Assembly: GCA_945957495.1 (NCBI GenBank)
Contig: CAMFLG010000102.1
Location: forward strand, 1 to 8,979
Source: an uncultured Pseudorhodobacter sp.
Lineage (GTDB): Bacteria > Pseudomonadota > Alphaproteobacteria > Rhodobacterales > Rhodobacteraceae
DNA length: 8,979 bases
Reading direction: 5' to 3'
Shown: piece by piece, positions 1-5,928 of the stretch
Layout: every line of letters begins with the position of its first letter
Numbering within the stretch: the first letter of the stretch is position 1
Made by a program: the position numbers and the translations under genes
Notes under the pieces: generated by a model
Databases searched by the model: none
Told to the model about the DNA's origin: nothing
What the model saw: the letters and a program-made list of their open reading frames with translations, nothing else

Positions 1-768
1 GTGTTTGACCGCGACGCGCCAGAAGCCGCCGATGCCGAGGGTTTTGCGCTGTTTTCTCAAATGCTTGCCGGTCTTGGTTTGCGCTCGGTGACGGGGGATA
101 TCGGCATCCTGATGGCCGCCGTGCGTGGCCTTGACACCACCGCCCGCCGTAAGGCGGCGCTCTTGCGCCACATCTGGCGGCCAAAGCGGTTCCGCGCGCT
201 GCTGGATCGTTTTGCCGGTCGCGCACCGATGCCCCAGGCGCGGGCGCAGCTGTTGGAAAAGCTGGCGGCAGGCACGCCAGAGGCGCTGATCGCTGCGGCA
301 GGCACATTCATCGGCCTGCGCGCGCCCGAAGATATCGCCGCCCGCGCCCGCGCCCTGATCGAGGATGCCGAGGCCAAACCGATTGCGGCACCTGAGGCCG
401 CGCTGCTCTATGACCTTCTGTCGCTGCAAGCCCCGGCGCAGGCGGCGCTGTCGCACCTGCGCGGCATCACCCCGCTGCTGCCCGCGATTTCCCCGGCTGT
501 GGATCGCTTTGCGCAACGACTGGACGCGCTGACCGCGCGCGGAATCGCGGTGGAAACCTTGCCGTTCGAGGCCAGCCTTGGCCGCACCTCGATGGAATAT
601 TACGACGGTTTCGTGTTTTCCTTCCACGCCACGGGTGACATGCCCGCTGTGGCCTCGGGTGGGCGCTATGATGCGCTGACGGCGGTGCTGGGGCAGGGGC
701 GGTCCATCCCGGCGGTGGGGGGCATCATCCGGCCGCATCTGGTGGCCGAACTTCGGGGTGCGGCCTGA
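1..768 (+). CDS. hisZ: ATP phosphoribosyltransferase regulatory subunit HisZ (5' end outside window)
   Basis: HisZ is a catalytically inactive paralogue of histidyl-tRNA synthetase. It joins short-form HisG in a hetero-octamer that makes phosphoribosyl-ATP, the first step of histidine biosynthesis, and passes on histidine feedback. The visible 255 codons are the C-terminal part: family members are usually about 350-400 residues, and the reading frame is open to the window edge, so the GTG at base 1 is probably an internal valine. Supporting sequence is the class II synthetase-like end, with a MEYYDGFVFSF strand (residues 198-208) and the motif-3-like SGGRYDAL (219-226), then a short tail. The helical stretch around residues 30-72 (GDIGILMAAV, then a WRPKRF segment) also fits HisZ. 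Its TGA shares its last base with the hisG ATG, so the two genes are translationally coupled. A true HisS is less likely because HisG follows directly and no anticodon-binding domain follows the catalytic fold. Confidence 0.9.
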   Translation: MFDRDAPEAADAEGFALFSQMLAGLGLRSVTGDIGILMAAVRGLDTTARRKAALLRHIWRPKRFRALLDRFAGRAPMPQARAQLLEKLAAGTPEALIAAAGTFIGLRAPEDIAARARALIEDAEAKPIAAPEAALLYDLLSLQAPAQAALSHLRGITPLLPAISPAVDRFAQRLDALTARGIAVETLPFEASLGRTSMEYYDGFVFSFHATGDMPAVASGGRYDALTAVLGQGRSIPAVGGIIRPHLVAELRGAA

Positions 769-1469
769 TGCTGAAAATCGGTGTGCCCTCCAAGGGTCGT
801 TTGATGGAGAAAACCTTCGACTGGTTCGGCGCGCGCGGCGTGACCATGCGCCAAACCGGGGCCGAACGGGAATATTCCGGCGCCGTGGATGGCGTGGAAG
901 GCGTTGAACTGGTTATGCTTTCCGCCGGGGAAATCCCGCGCGAACTGTCGGCGGGCCGCATTCATCTGGGCGTCACCGGATCGGATCTGGTGCGCGACAA
1001 GCTGGCGGATTGGCAAATGCAGGTCGCCGAACTGGCGCCCCTGGGTTTTGGCCATGCCGATCTGATCATCGCCGTGCCGTCGGTGTGGATCGACGTAGAC
1101 ACGCTGGACGATCTGGATGCGGCGGCGGCGGCGTTCCGGGCGACGCATGGCTTCCGCCTGCGCATCGCCACGAAATATCACCGTCTGGTGCGCGACTTCC
1201 TGACCGAGAATGGCGTGGCAGACTACCAGTTGGTCGATAGCCAGGGCGCCACCGAAGGCACGGTCAAGAACCTGACGGCAGAGGCGGTGGCCGACATCAC
1301 CTCATCCGGTGAAACCCTGCGCGCCAACCACCTGAAGATCCTGTCCGATGGGCTGATCCACCAAAGCCAGGCCACCCTGTTTGCCAGCCGCGCCGCGGAC
1401 TGGGGGCAGGCGCGCACGGCGATGACGACGCTTGCGGCGCAACTGGGCATCGCTTCCCCCGCGCTCTGA
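768..1469 (+). CDS. hisG: ATP phosphoribosyltransferase, short form
   Basis: HisG condenses ATP with PRPP to give N1-(5'-phosphoribosyl)-ATP and pyrophosphate, the committed step of histidine synthesis in the cytoplasm. At 233 residues it is the short form, which lacks the C-terminal histidine-binding domain of the roughly 290-300-residue long form and needs HisZ; HisZ is encoded immediately upstream. Visible motifs are the N-terminal IGVPSKGRLME (4-14), HLGVTGSDLV (66-75), ATKYHRLVRDFL (134-145), and the PRPP-binding loop DITSSGETLRAN (176-187), preceded by the SQGATEG segment (158-164). The ATG overlaps the hisZ stop by one base (ATGA), so it is probably translated by reinitiation. The protein appears intact and its base composition matches its neighbours. 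Confidence 0.95.
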   Translation: MLKIGVPSKGRLMEKTFDWFGARGVTMRQTGAEREYSGAVDGVEGVELVMLSAGEIPRELSAGRIHLGVTGSDLVRDKLADWQMQVAELAPLGFGHADLIIAVPSVWIDVDTLDDLDAAAAAFRATHGFRLRIATKYHRLVRDFLTENGVADYQLVDSQGATEGTVKNLTAEAVADITSSGETLRANHLKILSDGLIHQSQATLFASRAADWGQARTAMTTLAAQLGIASPAL

Positions 1470-1523
1470 GGCTTGACCTTCGCCGGTGTTGCAGTCACCT
1501 TGGGCATTCCAAAGAGGTGCCCC

Positions 1524-1871
1524 ATGGCGATCCGCCACCTTTTGCCCCTGCTGATGCTGGCCCATCCCGCCGTCGCAGAAACCACCGCCTCGGGCGATGC
1601 GCTGCGCAGCGCTTTGGTGGGCAACTCTGTGCAGGGCAGCATGATGGCCTCGGGGGGCTATGCCGAGTATTACGCGCCCGATGGCACCATCCATGGCGCT
1701 GACTATTCAGGGAAATGGTCGATTCAGGCCGACAAGATGTGCTTTGCCTATGGCGAAGATCCCGCCAATTGCTGGGCCGCCGTAATCAGTGGCAGTCACA
1801 TCACCTGGGTGGGGGCGGGCGGCGAAGAAGGCTCTGGCACCATCAGCAAGGGCAATGCCGGCGGCTGGTGA
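1524..1871 (+). CDS. small secreted protein of unknown function
   Basis: This is a 115-residue protein that I do not recognise as a named family. The ATG at 1524 is preferred over a TTG at 1473 because an AAGAGGTG ribosome-binding site (1512-1519) sits just before it and because it opens directly into a Sec-type signal peptide: a short basic start (MAIRH), a leucine-rich core (residues 6-12) and a likely cleavage after AHPAVA (residue 18). The mature chain would be about 97 residues, rich in Gly, Ser and aromatic residues, with a YYAPDGTIHG segment (49-58), a GKWSIQADKMCFAYG segment (63-77) and cysteines at 73 and 83 that could form a disulphide in the periplasm. The alternating pattern suggests a small beta-sheet protein. 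It starts 54 bases after hisG on the same strand; a TTGACC hexamer at 1473-1478 could be a -35 box, but no convincing -10 follows. Its stop abuts the stop of the convergent transporter gene with no base between. Confidence 0.75.
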   Translation: MAIRHLLPLLMLAHPAVAETTASGDALRSALVGNSVQGSMMASGGYAEYYAPDGTIHGADYSGKWSIQADKMCFAYGEDPANCWAAVISGSHITWVGAGGEEGSGTISKGNAGGW

Positions 1872-2747
1872 TCAGGCGCGTTTGCGACTGACCATGGCCA
1901 CGCCAAGCCCCGCCAAGGCCATGCCAACCCAGCCTAGGGGCGGCATCGCCTCGCCCAGAATCGGCCAGGCGAACAGGGCCGATAGCGCCGGAACAAGGTA
2001 GAACAGGGCAGAAACCCGCGAAACCTCGCCCGCGCGGATCATGGCCAGCAGCAAGCTCATCGCAAGGATGGAATTGGCGATCACCAGATAGGCCAGCACG
2101 ATCAGAAACTGCTTGTCCCAGGCCACGGCCATCCCCTCACTGGCCCAGGCCGCAGGCAGGGTAAACGCCGCCCCCACCCCATACTGGATCAGGTTCGATG
2201 TGACGGGATGATGACTGACACCGAATTTCTTTTCGTAAAGCGTGCCCGCCGTGATGCCGAACAGGGCCAGAACCGTCAGCGCCAATCCGAACGGATTTTC
2301 GGTCTGGATGCCGGATCGTGCAAAGATCACTGTCGCAGCCCCGGCAAGCCCAAGCGCAAGCCCGGCCCAGGCCTTGCGGCTGACGACCTCGCCCACAAAA
2401 CGCGGCGCGGCAAGCGCCACAAGGATTGGCTGCAGGCAAACGATGATCGCCACGCCCCCGGCAGAGACGCCGGATTTGAACGCAACATAGCACAGGCCGA
2501 AATAGACCACCTGAATCAGAAACCCCACAATGGCGATATCGGCCCAGGCGCGCAGGGTTTTCGGCATCGGTGGCCGCAGAATCAAGGCCACCGGAATCAG
2601 CAACACCAAAACGCAAGCATAGCGCAGCGCCAACAGCGTCAGCGGCTCGGCATGCTGCAGCCCAAGCTTGGCAATGCCAAAGCCCGCAGACCACAGCACA
2701 AGAAAAATCACCGGGGCGGCAGCAAGCCAGAGCGGGCGCTTTGTCAT
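1872..2747 (-). CDS. EamA/DMT-family inner-membrane transporter
   Basis: This is a 291-residue drug/metabolite transporter superfamily protein. Such proteins carry small metabolites across the inner membrane, often outward (amino acids, threonine/homoserine, purines), but the substrate cannot be read from this sequence. Ten hydrophobic segments are visible, at about 5-25, 36-57, 69-90, 97-114, 127-144, 152-171, 183-202, 213-236, 245-263 and 271-286, which is the standard two-EamA-repeat layout at normal length. Typical landmarks are LWSAGFGIAKLGLQ near the N-terminus, GTLYEKKFG (168-176) after helix 6, and LVPALSALFAWPILGE (251-266) in helix 9. The C-terminus is basic (SRKRA). No strong Shine-Dalgarno precedes the ATG at 2747, but no better start is visible. 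It runs convergent to the secreted-protein gene and probably has its own promoter in the 2748-2902 gap. Confidence 0.88.
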   Translation of the reverse strand: MTKRPLWLAAAPVIFLVLWSAGFGIAKLGLQHAEPLTLLALRYACVLVLLIPVALILRPPMPKTLRAWADIAIVGFLIQVVYFGLCYVAFKSGVSAGGVAIIVCLQPILVALAAPRFVGEVVSRKAWAGLALGLAGAATVIFARSGIQTENPFGLALTVLALFGITAGTLYEKKFGVSHHPVTSNLIQYGVGAAFTLPAAWASEGMAVAWDKQFLIVLAYLVIANSILAMSLLLAMIRAGEVSRVSALFYLVPALSALFAWPILGEAMPPLGWVGMALAGLGVAMVSRKRA

Positions 2748-2801
2748 GCCGCTGTTCTGCCGGGTATTTCAGGCAAAGGGAAGCGGCCTTGACCAGCAAG
2801 A

Positions 2802-2873
2802 GGGGGTTTCACACCCCCGCCGCATGGGCTGCGCCCCTGCGGCCCCCCGTGGAGTATTTTCACCAATGTGAAA
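2802..2873. repeat. cluster of three adjacent hairpins, probable extragenic repeat element
   Basis: Three inverted repeats lie almost back to back. The first has 6-bp arms GGGGGT/ACCCCC (2802-2807 and 2813-2818). The second has arms GCCGCA/TGCGGC (2819-2824 and 2838-2843), continued after one mismatch by GGGC/GCCC. The third has arms TTTCAC/GTGAAA (2858-2863 and 2868-2873). A CCCCCGTGGAGTATTTT stretch links the second to the third. The block lies downstream of the reverse-strand DUF1489 gene and upstream of the transporter. From memory, GC-rich hairpins followed by GGAGTATTT recur between genes in Rhodobacteraceae, so this may be one copy of a dispersed element. It could also serve as a terminator, but no long U tract follows on either strand. 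The hairpins are directly visible; membership of a repeat family is inference. Confidence 0.5.
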
Positions 2874-2893
2874 GAATTTTAGACGAATTTTAG
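2874..2893. repeat. short tandem-like direct repeat, 9 bp at 11-bp spacing
   Basis: GAATTTTAG occurs at 2874-2882 and again at 2885-2893, separated by AC. It is a small AT-rich patch in otherwise GC-rich DNA, just past the stop of the DUF1489 gene. One helical turn of spacing would place both copies on the same DNA face, as in some protein-binding sites, but no known site is recognised. Confidence 0.35.
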
Positions 2894-2902
2894 CGGCTGG
2901 CG

Positions 2903-3331
2903 CTAGCGCAGCCCAATCTCGGCCAAGGCGCGGGCCAGTTCTGGCGGCAGCGCATCATCGGCCGCACGGCCCTTGGGCAGATCGCGCGGCGATTCCGATG
3001 CCGCCAGATAGCGCCAGCCCTGAAACGCGCGGCGCGCTGCGGCCTCTGTGCGGATCACCTCGGCTTCCAGGATCAGCGCACAGCGCGCAATGCCATCGGC
3101 ACCGCGCCGTTCGGCAAGGCCAAGGATGCGCTGCCGGGCCAGAATTGCGCCTTTGATCACCCAATACAGCGAGCCGCCGTCCAGCAGTTCGGCTTCGCGC
3201 TTGGGCCACATCCGGGTGACATGTTCGGTGGTGCCGGGTGCCCAGACATGTGCATGCGCCCGGTGCCAGTCGGTCAGATCCTCGACCGATTCCGCGCCAA
3301 CGCACAGCTTGATGATGTTCAGACCGCCCAC
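2903..3331 (-). CDS. DUF1489 family protein
   Basis: This is a 142-residue cytoplasmic protein of the DUF1489 family, which is common in alphaproteobacteria and has no established function. Recognisable parts are the N-terminal NIIKLCVGAESVEDL (5-19), the central TRMWPKREAELLDGGSLYWV (39-58) with its following IKG, and FQGWRYL (103-109) near the end. The length is normal for the family. There is no signal peptide or membrane segment, so a cytoplasmic location is expected. The start is a GTG at 3331, with a GGGGGA stretch a few bases upstream as the best ribosome-binding site; no nearer ATG preserves the conserved KLCVG region. It is transcribed divergently from nrdJ across a 157-base gap, so the two may share regulatory DNA. 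Its TAG stop falls inside the perfect palindrome GCGCTAGCGC (2900-2909). Confidence 0.85.
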   Translation of the reverse strand: MGGLNIIKLCVGAESVEDLTDWHRAHAHVWAPGTTEHVTRMWPKREAELLDGGSLYWVIKGAILARQRILGLAERRGADGIARCALILEAEVIRTEAAARRAFQGWRYLAASESPRDLPKGRAADDALPPELARALAEIGLR

Positions 3332-3375
3332 GATTCCCCCGATGTTAAGGGATGCAGAATAGACCTAAATCTGGT

Positions 3376-3387
3376 AGGCTCAAGCCT
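3376..3387. promoter_or_regulatory. inverted repeat in the DUF1489-nrdJ divergent region, possible operator
   Basis: AGGCT-ca-AGCCT (3376-3380 and 3383-3387) is a near-perfect 12-bp palindrome placed about 100 bases before the nrdJ start and about 45 bases before the divergent DUF1489 start. It does not match the NrdR box consensus as I know it, and no cobalamin-riboswitch core is seen. It is a candidate repressor or activator site only. Confidence 0.3.
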
Positions 3388-3418
3388 TGCCCGTGCTGAT
3401 GCTTGCGGGTAATAAGAT
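3387..3418 (+). promoter_or_regulatory. possible nrdJ promoter overlapping a hairpin
   Basis: TTGCCC (3387-3392) could be a -35 box. A -10-like TAATAA (3410-3415) lies 17 bases on, or TAAGAT (3413-3418) at a longer spacing; neither is a strong match. The same bases form a 7-bp stem TTGCCCG/CGGGTAA (3387-3393 with 3406-3412, one G-T pair) around a 12-base loop. Either signal may be real; they would not act in the same way, since a transcript starting after the -10 would lack the hairpin. Confidence 0.25.
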
Positions 3419-3474
3419 CACTTTCCATCCCGGCCCGGACTCTTGTTCCGGCGATCTCAATCACCGCTCTCACC

Positions 3475-3480
3475 AGAAGG
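3475..3480 (+). promoter_or_regulatory. ribosome-binding site fixing the nrdJ start
   Basis: AGAAGG lies eight bases before the ATG at 3489. This favours that start over the in-frame TTG at 3387, whose extra 34 residues look like translated leader rather than conserved protein. Confidence 0.7.
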
Positions 3481-3488
3481 AATGCCTC

Positions 3489-5765
3489 ATGTCGCGCTTT
3501 GCCGCCCCTATTGCCGAGCAAATCTGGGACATGAAGTATCGCCTGAAGGCTGCGGATGGCACGGCGATCGACGGCTCGGTCGAGGATACCTGGCGGCGAA
3601 TCGCGCGCGCGCTGGCCGAGGTGGAAAAAGACCCGGCGCTGTGGGAAGAGCGGTTCTATCACGCGCTGGAAGGGTTCAAATACCTGCCCGCAGGCCGGAT
3701 CATCGCAGGTGCTGGCACCGGGCGTACGGTGACGCTGTTCAACTGCTTTGTCATGGGCACAATCCCCGACGATATGGGCGGCATTTTCGACGGGCTGAAA
3801 GAGGCCGCGCTGACCATGCAGCAGGGCGGCGGCATCGGCTATGATTTCTCGACCATCCGCCCGCGCGGCGCCGAGGTGAAGGGCGTGGCGGCGGATGCCT
3901 CTGGCCCCCTGTCCTTCATGGATGTGTGGGATGCGATGTGCCGCACCATCATGTCGGCAGGCAGCCGCCGTGGCGCGATGATGGCCACCATGCGCTGCGA
4001 CCACCCAGATGTTGAAGCGTTTATTGAGGCCAAGAAAGACCCGGCGCGGCTGCGCATGTTCAACCTTTCCGTGCTGATCACCGATGCCTTCATGGCTGCG
4101 GTCAAGGCCGATGGCCCGTGGGAGTTGGTCTTTGCCGGCAAGGTATACAAAACCCTCGCCGCGCGCGATCTGTGGAACAAGATCATGCGCAACACCTATG
4201 ATTTCGCCGAACCCGGCGTCATCTTCATCGACCGCATCAACGCCGCCAACAACCTGGGCTATGTGGAAACCATCGCCGCCACCAACCCCTGTGGCGAACA
4301 GCCCCTGCCGCCCTACGGCGCCTGCCTGCTGGGTTCGATCAACATGCCAACGCTGGTGACGGGCGCCTTCACCAAAGGTGCCAAACTCGATCTGGCCAAG
4401 CTCGATGATCTGGTGCGCCTTGCCGTGCGGATGATGGACAACGTCGTTGATGCCAGCCGCTTCCCGCTGCCCGAACAGGCGGCAGAGGCGCAGGCGAAAC
4501 GCCGGATCGGGCTGGGCGTGACCGGGCTTGCCGATGCCCTGCTGATGCTGGGTCTGCGCTATGGCTCACCCGAGGCGGCAAAGCAAACCGAAGACTGGAT
4601 GCATGCGATTGCCCGCGCCTCCTACCTTGCCTCGGTTGACCTCGCGAAAGAAAAGGGCGCCTTCCCGCTGTTTGATGCCGAGGCCTACCTCGCCTCGGGC
4701 AACATGCTGCAGATGGACGCCGACGTGCGCGATGCCATCCGCAGCCACGGCATCCGCAACGCGCTGCTGACCTCGATCGCCCCCACCGGCACCATCAGCC
4801 TTTATGCAGGCAACGTATCCTCGGGAATCGAGCCGGTCTTTGCCTATGCCTACACCCGCAAGGTGCTGCAAAAAGACGGCTCGCGCACCGAGGAAGAGGT
4901 CGTCGATTACGCCGTCCGCCTCTGGCGCGAAACCCATGGCGACGCGCCCTTGCCCGACTATTTCGTCAACGCGCAAACCTTGCCGCCCTTGGACCATGTC
5001 CGTATGCAGGCCGCAGCCCAGAAATGGATCGACAGTTCCATTTCCAAGACTATCAACTGCCCGGAAGATATCAGCTTTGAGGCGTTCAAAGAGGTCTATA
5101 TGGCCGCCTGGGATCAGGGCTGCAAAGGTTGCACCACCTACCGCCCCAATGATGTGACCGGATCGGTGCTGACCGTTTCGGAATCCAGCGACAAGATCCC
5201 GGCAGAGGCGCCGCAAACCGCCCATGCCGGTGAGGTCGTCTATCTGTCCGAACCGCTGGACCGCCCCGCCGCACTCGAAGGGCAGACCTACAAGGTGAAA
5301 TGGCCGGGCAGCGAACACGCGCTCTATATCACCATCAACGACATCATCATCGCCGGCCACCGCCGCCCGTTCGAAGTCTTCATCAACTCGAAAAACATGG
5401 AGCATTTTGCCTGGACCGTAGCCCTGACCCGGATGATTTCGGCGGTGTTCCGGCGCGGCGGCGATATCTCTTTCGTGGTTGAAGAACTGAAAGCCGTGTT
5501 CGACCCACGCGGCGGCGCCTGGATGGAAGGCCGCTATATCCCGTCCATCCTCGCCGCCATCGGCGGGGTGATCGAACGGCATCTGGTGTCGATCGGCTTT
5601 ATCGAAGGCGAGGGGATGGGCCTGAAAACCGACCCCAAGGCCGAGGTGATCGTGGTGGGCGAACGCCCCAAGGGCAAAGCCTGCCCCGCCTGCGGCAGCT
5701 ACGACCTGCGCATGGTCGAAGGCTGCATGACCTGCGGGTCATGCGGCCATTCGAAGTGCGGGTGA
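3489..5765 (+). CDS. nrdJ: adenosylcobalamin-dependent (class II) ribonucleoside-diphosphate reductase
   Basis: This 758-residue enzyme reduces ribonucleotides to deoxyribonucleotides for DNA synthesis, using adenosylcobalamin to create the active-site thiyl radical, with or without oxygen. The catalytic set is complete. Cys86 in FNCFVMG and Cys279 in PYGACLLGSIN form the expected redox pair. The finger-loop motif NPCGE (266-270) supplies Asn266, the radical Cys268 and Glu270; Cys279 lies eleven residues after Cys268, as in characterised class II enzymes. APTGTISLYAG (431-441) and the GCKGCTTYRP segment (544-553) are also typical. A C-terminal TSCPD-like domain covers about 600-700. The tail carries Cys732, 735, 746, 749, 752 and 757, a zinc ribbon plus the likely disulphide-shuttling end. 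There is no N-terminal ATP cone, so dATP overall-activity control is not expected. No nrdR-type box or B12 riboswitch was found upstream. The gene stands alone, and no class I small subunit is nearby. Confidence 0.95.
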   Translation: MSRFAAPIAEQIWDMKYRLKAADGTAIDGSVEDTWRRIARALAEVEKDPALWEERFYHALEGFKYLPAGRIIAGAGTGRTVTLFNCFVMGTIPDDMGGIFDGLKEAALTMQQGGGIGYDFSTIRPRGAEVKGVAADASGPLSFMDVWDAMCRTIMSAGSRRGAMMATMRCDHPDVEAFIEAKKDPARLRMFNLSVLITDAFMAAVKADGPWELVFAGKVYKTLAARDLWNKIMRNTYDFAEPGVIFIDRINAANNLGYVETIAATNPCGEQPLPPYGACLLGSINMPTLVTGAFTKGAKLDLAKLDDLVRLAVRMMDNVVDASRFPLPEQAAEAQAKRRIGLGVTGLADALLMLGLRYGSPEAAKQTEDWMHAIARASYLASVDLAKEKGAFPLFDAEAYLASGNMLQMDADVRDAIRSHGIRNALLTSIAPTGTISLYAGNVSSGIEPVFAYAYTRKVLQKDGSRTEEEVVDYAVRLWRETHGDAPLPDYFVNAQTLPPLDHVRMQAAAQKWIDSSISKTINCPEDISFEAFKEVYMAAWDQGCKGCTTYRPNDVTGSVLTVSESSDKIPAEAPQTAHAGEVVYLSEPLDRPAALEGQTYKVKWPGSEHALYITINDIIIAGHRRPFEVFINSKNMEHFAWTVALTRMISAVFRRGGDISFVVEELKAVFDPRGGAWMEGRYIPSILAAIGGVIERHLVSIGFIEGEGMGLKTDPKAEVIVVGERPKGKACPACGSYDLRMVEGCMTCGSCGHSKCG

Positions 5766-5816
5766 GGGGGAGAGACGGCAACTGGTATCGTGACGCATAA
5801 GCCACCCCTCACTGAT

Positions 5817-5832
5817 GATGCGACAGAGCATC
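5817..5832. other. weak hairpin in the nrdJ-HEPN gap
   Basis: GATGC (5817-5821) and GCATC (5828-5832) can pair around a 6-base loop, with CTCA/TGAG possibly extending the stem across a bulge. No T tract follows, so it is not a convincing nrdJ terminator. I see no other structure or gene remnant in 5766-5855. Confidence 0.25.
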
Positions 5833-5855
5833 TGAGAGCAGAAGGAGTGCAACCG

Positions 5856-5883
5856 TAGACAGACGGACGTACCGGAATTTTAT
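5856..5883 (+). promoter_or_regulatory. candidate promoter for the HEPN-domain gene
   Basis: TAGACA (5856-5861) matches the -35 consensus at five of six positions. TTTTAT (5878-5883), 16 bases later, matches the -10 at four of six. Transcription would begin near 5890, leaving a leader of about 40 bases before the ATG at 5929 and placing the alternative GTG start at 5884 upstream of the message. This is where the composition turns AT-rich, consistent with the gene having brought its own promoter. Confidence 0.4.
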
Positions 5884-5928
5884 GTGAGCGGATACTCAAG
5901 TTCATGCAACTGGGAGTTCTTGATAACA

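Noticed and set aside
2208..2792. 194-codon forward frame opposite the transporter gene
   Set aside because: It is antisense to a well-supported membrane protein. Its translation is rich in Arg, Gln and His with no domain pattern, as expected of a shadow frame in GC-rich DNA.
3387..3488. N-terminal extension of nrdJ from a TTG at 3387
   Set aside because: The extra 34 residues show no family features, while the ATG at 3489 has a well-placed AGAAGG and begins the conserved N-terminus.
3332..3488. Cobalamin riboswitch upstream of the B12-dependent reductase
   Set aside because: The gap is only 157 bases and I could not find the B12-box core or the multi-stem layout; only small dyads are present.
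4566..5582. 338-codon reverse frame inside nrdJ
   Set aside because: nrdJ is certain from its catalytic motifs throughout this stretch; the antisense frame shows no recognisable family and no ribosome-binding context.
5884..5928. GTG start of the HEPN-domain gene at 5884
   Set aside because: It lacks a ribosome-binding site and lies at or before the transcription start implied by the candidate promoter; the ATG at 5929 is preferred, though this is not certain.
5766..5928. Integration site, tRNA fragment or recombinase remnant beside the AT-rich block
   Set aside because: No tRNA-like sequence, no long direct repeat shared with 7222-7393 and no recombinase coding remnant was seen; only 6-7-base chance-level matches.
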